Source: Jimgerdemannia flammicorona
Lineage: Eukaryota; Mucoromycota; Endogonomycetes; Endogonales; Endogonaceae
Direction of reading: 5' to 3'
DNA: 14,806 nucleotides
Assembly: GCA_003990745.1 (NCBI GenBank)
Contig: RBNI01004002.1
Location: 1-14,806, forward strand
Of the stretch, positions 7,469 through 14,099 are shown one piece after another. The notes beneath the pieces were generated by a model. That model did no database searches, was not told where the DNA came from, and saw only the letters and a program-made list of their open reading frames with translations. Made by a program: the position numbers and the translations under genes. Every line of letters begins with the position of its first letter. Position 1 is the first letter of the stretch.

Positions 7469-8810
7469 TTATTCTTCTTTCTTGCTGTGCTTGGTCATTT
7501 GGGTAAGGGCAGTGGCGATTTTGGCAAAGTTGGCAACAAATTGTCTATAATAGTTTGCTAATCCCAGAAATGACTGGAGGTCTTTCAGCTTCTTGGGTCT
7601 GGGCCAATCTTTGATTGTGGAGATTTTGCTGGGGTCCACTTTGATTCCATTTGGTGTGATAATGTATCCAAGGAATTGGATTTCTTTCAGGAGAAATTCG
7701 CACTTGCTGAGTTTTGCAAAGAGTCTGTTTTCTTGGAGTTTCAGTAGTACTAGCTCCAGGTGTTGAAGATGTTCCTCCAGGGTTTTGCTGAAGACTAGGA
7801 TGTCATCAATATAGACAACAATGAATTTGTCCAGGTATGGGTGTAGAATAGTATTCATCAGTATCTGGAAGGTTGCAGGAGCATTAGTTAAGCTAAAGGG
7901 CATAACCAGGAATTCGAAATGTCCATAGTGAGTTTGGAAGGCTGTCTTGTAGATGTCTTCTTCTTTCATGGCAATTTGCCAGTAACCATTTCGCAGGTCA
8001 AAAGAGCTCATGAATTGTGGGTTGGTAAGCCTATTGAATATTTCATCGATTCTGGGTATTAGGTAACAGTTCATGATGGTCTGTTCATTGAGGTTGCGGT
8101 AATCAATGTACATTCGCAGGTCTCCTCCTTTCTTTACAACAAAGAGGACTGGTGCACCATAAGGTGATACACTGGGTCTGATGAATCCTTATTCCAGGAG
8201 TTCGTCAATTTCTTTCTTGAGTGCATCAATTTCTCTCGGAGACATATGGTAGATTGACTTGAAGGCTGGCTTGGCATCTGGAATAGTCTTGATGGCATGG
8301 TCCACTGCTTATTTGGGAGGTAGGTCTTTTGGGAGTTTCTTTAAGAATATGTCTTGGAATTTCTGAAGTAGTGGTCTGACATGGCTATCAACTTTGGAAA
8401 AGTCTTCTTCACAGTTCTCGGGTTCTCCTTTGGATGGACAGATGGAGATAGCAAAGAGAGGGCATTTCTTGGCCAATTTCTTGAGTTGTAGCTCATTGAT
8501 GTGGGTGATCTTTGGTCCAGGGTCACTAGAGTTGAGTGGGTCCTTTTCGCCTTGCAGTTTGAAGTTGTGGCATCCTTTTTTGATGGTCAGAGAATGGTTT
8601 ACCCAATCGATCATGGGGTTCTCTTATTTTAACCATGAAATTCCAAGGATGATTTCATTGTCAGGGAGTGGTACAATTTGAAGGATAACATGTACTCGGT
8701 AGTCACCAATTCGGAAGGGTAGGTTGTGGACTTCCTTGCTAATGACATGTGAGGTTCCATCAGCTGTTGCAACTGCTTGAGTTTGTTGTACCAGAGAGGT
8801 GAAGACCTTG
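7469..8810 (-). pseudogene. Copy A protease C-terminus and reverse transcriptase
   Basis: The fragment opens inside the protease, just after its DSGA active site, which is therefore not in this copy. It includes the flap and ILG(I)SWL end of the retropepsin fold. RT follows: [11 protein letters not shown] carries the first catalytic Asp (8113-based residue 39), VMPFSLTNAP is the palm motif with Gly changed to Ser, and YIDD lies at 7813-7802. FLGYII and FLGLANYYRQF mark the thumb and connection. It is nearly identical in layout to copy B 13601-14806 and differs mostly by transitions. Three Gln codons in copy B are TAA stops here. Confidence 0.93.
8806..8810. other. Predicted target site of copy B insertion (CCTTG)
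   Basis: These five bases belong to the protease gene of copy A and directly precede TGTAAG of the copy B LTR. Ty3/gypsy integration normally duplicates 4-6 bp. The intact protease gene in copy B shows what should continue (complement of the bases just before 13601). The matching duplicate should lie beyond the window after the 3' LTR of copy B. Confidence 0.6.
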
Positions 8811-8891
8811 TGTAAGCACACAACCTCCAAGCCACAGAAATCACATATGATCTCTAAACAAATCTGGAAATCACCTGCAAGATCATGAAGC

Positions 8892-8929
8892 TGAGTCAAA
8901 CAGAAGTCACAGTGCACAAAGCTGAGTCA
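8892..8929 (+). promoter_or_regulatory. Paired TGAGTCA sites in U3, copy B
   Basis: TGAGTCA at 8892-8898 and 8923-8929, each inside a longer shared GCTGAGTCAA, 31 bp apart. Both are identical in the copy A LTR. They match Gcn4/AP-1 type bZIP sites and lie ~65-100 bp upstream of the TATATA at 8991, so they could serve a promoter for the LTR ORF. That role is inference. Confidence 0.5.
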
Positions 8930-8990
8930 ATACCAAGTCATGGAATACAAGATTCACATAAATGGAATCTTACCAATCCAGAACAAATGC

Positions 8991-8998
8991 ATATATAC
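8991..8998 (+). promoter_or_regulatory. TATA-like element upstream of the LTR ORF
   Basis: ATATATAC, preceded by ATGC, lies ~70 bp upstream of the ATG at 9067 and is conserved in the copy A LTR (around 4820). It could position a U3-internal start site for the LTR ORF. AT-rich hexamers like this arise easily, so confidence is limited. Confidence 0.4.
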
Positions 8999-9066
8999 CC
9001 AGCCCCAAAACACATCGAAACAGAGAACCAAAACAAATAACAACCACAACTTCCAAACACACAAAC

Positions 9067-10168
9067 ATGACCACCGAGATCTACAACCACATCCGTGCTG
9101 ACATTTGGAATGCCATTGTCAACCGAGCCACACCCCCTCTGCCCCTCATGAATATCTACAGCCAAGCACCTCTCTACTTCATGGAAGTCCGATGGAATGC
9201 CCTGAACATGCTTAACGAGACCCACTGGATTGGACAAATCTCAAGCTACTACCAGATCGGCCGCCTCCTGGAAGACATGGTTGAACACCACCATGATACA
9301 GACATTACCCAGATGTCTCAACACCAGAAACTCATTGCCTGCAAACACCGAGAGCTCTTTTATGAGTACAGCACCTTTATTCTCCACCTCCGAGTTACTA
9401 CCAGCGAAATGGTTGCTACCCTGTCCTATGGCCAAATTGACGACATGATACAAGAACTCAACCACAAGTACCTTGAGTACGTTGAAACCACAGAGAGAAC
9501 CTTCCTGCACCCTGACGATCACATCCTGCAAATGCCCCAAGTTGGATATGCCATGAAGGACATCTACGATACATATAATCAACTTCGACAAAGACGAAGC
9601 AGAAGACAATGATCCTTCTGATGCCAACATGACCTCAAGCCAAGGATCTCTTCCAACTCTGATCATACCGCCAACTCTGCCAATGAACTTACAACAGTTC
9701 ATAACTACATACGAGGCTTATTGGGACAATGACCACTGGCACAAATACCAACCTGCATTCACCCCTGATTACTTCAACTACAATGAAGAGACTGGAGAAC
9801 ACAACCTGTACCTTCAGACAACCCTCGAGATTGAACCAACCACTCCACCACCCGAGTACGAGCGACATGAACCACAACTGCCAGCATACCTCAACCCTGC
9901 AACTCATAGTGCTGTAACCTACAGAAGGTATACAGACAGTGAATCTGATGAAAACGAAGATGATGCACCACTTCTTCGCCCCCCAACACCTTATCCAGCA
10001 TACGAGACAGATGATGCTATCCTGTGGGACAGAGATGAAGTTCCAATGTATTACTACCTCAGTAAACAAGGAGAAGTAATCTGTGAACCACTTTTCCTAG
10101 ATGACTACTTCATCAGAGATGAAGCTATCGATGGTGATGTCATCGAAGACTATCCAGACAGTGCCTAA
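9067..10168 (+). pseudogene. LTR-encoded ORF, copy B (unknown ~365 aa protein, one frameshift)
   Basis: The frame is open from before 8962 to 9612. A 4-bp gain (ACAT, ~9571-9574) relative to copy A shifts it, after which the original frame continues to TAA at 10166-10168. No stop mutation is present. I prefer the ATG at 9067 (conserved, AACATGACC context, downstream of a TATA-like box). An in-frame ATG at 8962 would add 35 residues. The N-terminal ~180 residues are rich in hydrophobic and His residues (for example ISSYYQIGRLLEDMVEHHH). The C-terminal part is acidic and Pro/Tyr-rich (SDSESDENEDD, then YPAYETDDAILWDRDEVP). No transmembrane segment, zinc site or nuclease motif is evident. It lies wholly in U3, upstream of the element promoter. 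Confidence 0.8.
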
Positions 10169-10212
10169 ACTATAAATAGCCTAGCAGTCATATGTAGTAT
10201 AGTTAGATTAGC

Positions 10213-10307
10213 CTTGTACGACGTGACTGTGAACTAACTCAGCAGTCAGACGATCTCTTGACATATCAGATCACACTTGTACTACGTGACTGCATTCCGA
10301 CTCAGCA
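10213..10307 (+). repeat. 63-bp-period direct repeat in U3
   Basis: CTTGTAC(G/T)ACGTGACTG occurs at 10213-10229 and 10276-10292 (16 of 17 positions equal). Each is followed exactly 24 bp from its start by ACTCAGCA (10237-10244 and 10300-10307). The pattern recurs in copy A (about 3500-3610) with a few transitions. It sits between the LTR ORF stop and the core TATA box, where upstream activating sites belong. ACGTGAC resembles bHLH/bZIP core sites. Confidence 0.65.
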
Positions 10308-10360
10308 AAGCACTTAGTGCTACACCCATATTTAGCATAGTCCAGATAACCCCTCACTAG

Positions 10361-10368
10361 TATAAATA
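10361..10368 (+). promoter_or_regulatory. Core TATA box of copy B LTR
   Basis: TATAAATA followed by a CCCCCTCCCCC-type run, conserved with 3452-3459 of the other LTR. Transcription of the genomic RNA would be expected to start ~25-35 bp downstream, near 10390-10400. Confidence 0.75.
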
Positions 10369-10481
10369 CCCCCTCCCCCAGACCTCAGAATCTCAGACTC
10401 GAACACACAAGAACATTCCTGAATACTTCCCCAAATATCCTCTACACAACTACTCCTAGTATAGCAATATCATGAATAGAG

Positions 10482-10487
10482 AATAAA
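10482..10487 (+). terminator. Poly(A) signal of copy B LTR
   Basis: AATAAA ~120 bp downstream of the TATA box, conserved in all three LTR copies of the window. In the 3' LTR it would direct polyadenylation at the R/U5 boundary. Confidence 0.6.
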
Positions 10488-10621
10488 TCTATTTAAATAC
10501 CCCACAAACCACTCTTAAATAAATCTGCTCTCTGTTAGGTCCTACTCCTAACCCCATCACGAAATTTCCTAATTGGGTATTGTCTGCAGCGATATGCCAA
10601 TTCAACTAAGCTGGCCTTAGT

Positions 10622-10810
10622 TTCTTGAACTTCCTGAAATACAGAAAATCCCGAATATCCAGAACTAGTCCATTGAAAGGACTTTGGTTGAGACGTCAAC
10701 CCGATCTTGAAATCAATAAGCATAGAGGATGTACTCCATACGAAATTGATCTTGACCATAAGAAAATGGTCTTCCAGAATATCTAGAACTTCAAGAAAAC
10801 ACTTCCAGAA
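10622..10810 (+). promoter_or_regulatory. Cluster of TTCNNGAA (heat-shock-element-like) motifs in R/U5
   Basis: Five TTCNNGAA motifs start at 10622, 10631, 10772, 10790 and 10803, plus TCTAGAA at 10782. The solo LTR has TTCCAGAA at 2295, 2313 and 2326, and copy A has TTCTGGAA and TTCTAGAA near 2997-3035. This is the core of heat-shock factor sites, although the spacing between units is not the strict 5-bp ladder. The location downstream of the TATA box also allows an RNA-level role. Confidence 0.4.
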
Positions 10811-10851
10811 CTACATAACAGTTACTCTAAAAAAGCAACCCTCTTACAACT

Positions 10852-10860
10852 TGGTAGCAG
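10852..10860 (+). other. Primer-binding site, initiator tRNA-Met
   Basis: TGGTAGCAG begins three bases after the LTR end at 10848. It is complementary to the 3' end CTGCTACCA found in many eukaryotic initiator tRNA-Met. This is the expected place for minus-strand priming and confirms the right edge of the LTR. Confidence 0.85.
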
Positions 10861-10937
10861 CAGTTTACAATCCAATTCTGCTTCAAGACACTTTCTCACC
10901 CCGCTACAAACCCTTCTGCGAATTCCTATAAGTTGGT

Positions 10938-11819
10938 ATAAAGTCCAACCTCTGAACTGGAATTTATTCTGAACCATCTGACAATCTGGAGAGAATTGAA
11001 TCTGACATACAAGGACAATTTGACCTCCACACCTGCAACAAGTGGAACAAACTTCACTCAAAGAAAGAAGTACTCCGATTAAACCAGCAAATAGGCAAAA
11101 CCCTATTCACCGAACTCCTTGCACTATACCCAGCAAGTCAAGATGAAGAAAGTCTTATAGAAGCCTTCTTTACTCTTCTCAACAAGAGTTTTGTCATCTC
11201 CACAAACCCGAGCAACCTAGGACAACCAGCAGCAGTCTTTCTGGCCTTAGTTTCCCACAAAGCCCAAGCCTCTGTAGTCAAGTGGCTCAACTCTACCGAC
11301 TTTCACCATACCAGGACCAAGACCGCATTATACTACCGATTCCAGAACAGCAAGGCCTGCTATATCCTTAAGGAAGAAGCAAGAGAAACCCTTCATCAAC
11401 TACCTGACCCTGAACCCGAAGCAGGCCCTGCTATAGCCCTACCTGAATCTGAAACCAATACTGAACCAGAACTTGACTTTGAATTAAGTCCCTCTGAAAT
11501 CAGATATACAACTGATTCTGTCCACTTTGACGCTGAGCAAACCCAAGTACACGGGGACCAAACCGAAGAGGAGGAGGAGTATCTCACTGAATTCGATCCC
11601 GGATACACCGCCGAAGGAGACGAACCTCCATCAGGACAGAACACACCTACACAGCAACAGACAGCTATCTATCAAGCCCTTACTCCAGGCCCACAACTAT
11701 TACTCCAACAACTTACACAGACCCAAAGAACCCCATCACACTCTGTACCATTACCTCAAGTAGTACCAGTAACACCACTACCAGCAGTCCAACCACCTCC
11801 AGTAAACAACATGGCAAAC
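10938..11819 (+). pseudogene. N-terminal extension of Gag (~290 codons, unrecognised)
   Basis: After a TGA at 10953 the frame stays open to 11819 yet contains no Met until MAN at 11808. An ATA at 10938 in a suitable place could be a former ATG (one G to A change). This is inference. The first ~160 residues look globular (for example FFTLLNKSF, VVKWLNSTDF, TALYYRFQNSKACYIL). Then comes a Glu/Pro-rich linker (LPDPEPEAG, EEEEEY) and a Gln/Pro-rich tail ending before MAN. I know no family for it. It may be a matrix-like region or a separate ORF preceding Gag proper. Confidence 0.55.
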
Positions 11820-12806
11820 TAACTGATTCTAGACCTCACAGCCCAGGTAGCCATAATGGCAGCAACCATTACTACCTTAGCCGAACAGACCTGACCTACA
11901 AAAAATCTGAGTCTACCTACCTTCAATGGTACTGCACAAGAAGTCCAAAGCTTCATTAGTGTAGTTGACACCAACTTCGAAGCCAATCAATGGACCAATG
12001 AGTGAGTTGCTGACCGTGTTCTGACAAACAATCAAGACCACACTCTGGAACAACTCTTTGCTATCACTACAGCCTATGTCTGCTGAGTTGTTACATTCTT
12101 CTGAGGACCTGCCAAAGAATGGTGGCAAACCCTTCCTGAAAAACCCCTCACATGAGACACCTGACCTGCAGTAGTTGCTCAGAATACAGCAAATAATGCC
12201 CCAGGATATGGAGCCCATCCTGCAGCCCCTGGACTTAAACAACTCATGATTGCTCAATATCACAGCGAAACCATGATTGCTGAATCCTGAGTAAAACTCC
12301 GCAACCTTAAATTCGATGTATATGGCAAGGAGGAATTCGAAACCTTCTGTACAAAACTCGAGTCACTCCTGAACACCGTTGGCCTAGGATACATTGCCAA
12401 TGACAAAGCACGAAATGGTACAAGAGCAAACCATTTATTCAATGCCCTGCCTGAATGGCTTACTAGAAAAACCCGAGAACAAGGATGCCCAGTTGGTTGT
12501 GACTATCAACAATAGTGCCTAGCAAGAATCAAGACTATGATCAAGCGGATTCTAACAGCTGGACCCATTCTGCCCCAAAGACAATTCAACAACAAGGAAA
12601 AGACTTGGACCAAGAAAGAAGAACCCAAGTATGAAGCATCCCAAGCTCCCTCATCATCCACTTCGTGGACACCCAGAAATCATGAACCCACCCAGCCGAG
12701 TATCTTCAAGAAACTCACCGAAGGTGAAAGGAATGAACTTAGAAGAAGCAGAGCATGCTTCTATTGTCGAAAGACAGGACACATGGCCAGTGCCTGCCCT
12801 AACTGA
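11808..12806 (+). pseudogene. gag: Gag capsid and CCHC nucleocapsid, copy B
   Basis: The capsid region reads LPTFNGTAQEVQSFI, then (stop)GPAKEWWQTLP, the hallmark of Ty3/gypsy Gag. It continues with FNALPEWL further on. The nucleocapsid zinc knuckle CFYCRKTGHMASAC (CX2CX4HX4C) lies at 12756-12797 with all four ligands intact. Eight in-frame stops, mostly TGA, fall between 11892 and 12515, and a TAA at 11820 follows MAN, so no capsid can be made. The TGA before GPAKEWW sits where Arg or Trp is plausible. Gag packages the genomic RNA in cytoplasmic particles. Confidence 0.85.
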
Positions 12807-12878
12807 AAACCCCAAACAGCAACATAAGCAACTGTTACCACTCTGCACCACCTCAACAACCTGACTACCAGAACCCTA

Positions 12879-13286
12879 GACTTTGTCAAGTTAAGACAAA
12901 CGGCCAAAGCCCCAATCAAAGGAAGTCAAAAAGCAGCTGGATATGACCTGTATGCAGCCAAAGAAGCTACAGTCTCCAACCAAGAAGTCAAACAAGTCTA
13001 CACAGGAATCAGTATCCAAATCCCTGAAGGACATGTTGGAAGAATATGCTGTCGCAGTAGCCTAGTATTGAAAGGACTCTCAGTAGAAGGAGGAGTCATT
13101 GATGAAGATTATATAGGTGAAATTATTGTCCTCATCCGAAACCACAGTTGGACACCCTTCAAGATCCCTATAGGCTTCTGTATCGCCCAGATCCTATTCG
13201 AAAAAATCGAGTCAACACTGACAGTCAAGGAAGTCCCTGAACTACTGCCTACTATCCAAGGCCCCAAAGGATTCGGTTCATCAAAC
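12879..13286 (+). pseudogene. dUTPase domain within the polyprotein (domain itself uninterrupted)
   Basis: A trimeric-type dUTPase (dUTP to dUMP and pyrophosphate) lies between the nucleocapsid and protease in the same frame. All five motifs are present: AGYDLYAA (12936-12959), [13 protein letters not shown] (13038-13076), [12 protein letters not shown] (13089-13124), GFCIAQILF (13173-13199) and GPKGFGSS (13260-13283). The general-base Asp (codon 13101-13103) and the Tyr three residues on are kept. The Arg usually before the last motif is Gln (CAA at 13257-13259), which a CGA to CAA change could explain. No stop falls inside the domain. Position before the protease matches betaretroviruses rather than lentiviruses. 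It probably limits uracil incorporation during reverse transcription. Confidence 0.92.
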
Positions 13287-13487
13287 AAGGCCCCAGCCCA
13301 ACCTACCGTGAACAAGGAAGAACAATTCTACAAGAAAATTGGAGATGGATATGTACCAAGTGGCCGATGCCCCCATGGCATTAGAATGTACTTGTCCCGC
13401 ATAATTGATGATTGCTTCTCTTGTGTCAACGAACTGGCTCAAAGAAGAACCAACAGAAGGAAAGCTCCTACAACCGAAATCATCACC

Positions 13488-13860
13488 ATTGGATCAGACA
13501 AACTGCTTACACTTAAAGCCTTTGTCAATCGAGCACCTGTCAAGATTATGATAGACAGTGGTGCCTCAGGCAACTTCATCAACGAAGAAACAGCCAACAG
13601 ACTCAAGGTCTTCACCTCTCCGGTACAACAAACCCAAGCAGTTGCCACAGCTGATGGAACCTCACATGTCATTAGCAAGGAAGTCCGCAATCTACCCTTC
13701 CGAATTGGTGACTATCGAGTACATGTTACCCTCCAGATTGTACCACTCCCAGACAATGAAATCATCCTTGGAACTCCATGGTTAAAACAAGAGAACCCTA
13801 TGATCGATTGGGTAAACCATTCTATAACCATTAAGAAAGGATGCCACCACTTCAAACTGC
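13488..13860 (+). pseudogene. Retropepsin-type aspartic protease, copy B
   Basis: [11 protein letters not shown] carries the catalytic DSGA at 13554-13565. The flap region follows, then [10 protein letters not shown], the second hydrophobic-Gly motif of the fold. The domain is uninterrupted here, whereas copy A has only its C-terminal part because copy B inserted at the equivalent of position 13601. It would cleave the polyprotein inside particles. The 5' neighbour (13368-13424) is a short CPH...CFSC stretch of unknown role. Confidence 0.9.
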
Positions 13861-14099
13861 AAGGTGAAAAGGATACACTCAACTCTAGTGACCCTGGACC
13901 AAAGATTACCCACATCAATAAGCTACAACTCAAGAAATTGGCCAAGAAATGCCCTCTCTTTGCTATCTCCATCCGTCCATCCAAAGGAGAACCCGAGAAC
14001 TCTGAAGAAGACTTTTCCAAAGTTGACAGCCATGTCAGACCACTACTGCAGAAATTCCGAGATATATTCCTGAAGAAACTCCCAAAAGGCCTACCTCCC

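Larger units (their letters stand above)
2960..8810 (-). mobile_element. Ty3/gypsy chromovirus copy A (5' part beyond insertion of copy B)
   Basis: Reading on the minus strand, the order is protease C-terminus, RT, RNase H, integrase, GPY/F module, chromodomain, short untranslated tail, polypurine tract and 3' LTR. This is the canonical order of a Ty3/gypsy chromovirus. The copy ends abruptly at 8810 in mid-protease, exactly where the LTR of copy B begins with TGTAAG. The missing gag, dUTPase and 5' LTR are therefore expected beyond the right end of the window, past the 3' LTR of copy B. All of pol stays in one frame for 3.3 kb and is inactivated only by stop codons and missense changes. Confidence 0.93.
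5471..8810 (-). pseudogene. pol: Copy A pol: protease end, RT, RNase H, integrase, chromodomain
   Basis: A single frame runs from 8810 to about 5471 with no indel, interrupted by stops only. These are TAA 8624-8626, 8309-8311, 8189-8191, 7469-7471 and 5471-5473; TAG 7463-7465 and 6845-6847; TGA 6512-6514, 6230-6232, 5924-5926 and 5537-5539. The first three are CAA in copy B. The TGAs at 6230 and 5924 sit where Arg is near-invariant in the family (after ERMN and after NQHC), and the one at 5537 where Trp is expected in the chromodomain. The gene once made one large polyprotein for reverse transcription and integration and is now dead. Confidence 0.93.
8811..10848 (+). repeat. 5' LTR of copy B (2038 bp, contains an ORF)
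   Basis: Begins TGTAAG at 8811 and ends CTTACA at 10843-10848, with the primer-binding site four bases later. It matches the inverted copy A LTR (5038-2960) end to end. In order it holds a paired TGAGTCA, a TATATA element, the U3 ORF 9067-10168, a 63-bp-period direct repeat, the core TATA at 10361, AATAAA at 10482, and a run of TTCNNGAA motifs in the R/U5 part. By position, U3 is roughly 8811-10390 and R/U5 the remainder. The exact transcription start is not visible. Confidence 0.95.

Noticed and set aside
8624..8917. A 97-codon minus-strand ORF joining unknown sequence to the protease
   Set aside because: The part above 8810 is antisense LTR of copy B. The ORF is a junction artefact of the insertion.
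9241..10069. Minus-strand ORFs of 153 and 126 codons opposite the LTR ORF
   Set aside because: The plus-strand frame is the one that stays collinear between both LTR copies with a shared start and stop. The antisense frames are shadows and contain no recognisable motif.
8811..10168. The LTR ORF as an env-like gene
   Set aside because: No signal peptide, transmembrane helix or furin-like site is visible, and it lies inside the LTR rather than between pol and the LTR.
11892..12806. TGA as a reassigned sense codon in gag
   Set aside because: TGG is used for Trp in the same region (for example EWWQT), TAA and TAG stops also occur, and TGA replaces Arg CGA codons in copy A where the two copies can be compared. 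Mutation explains it better.
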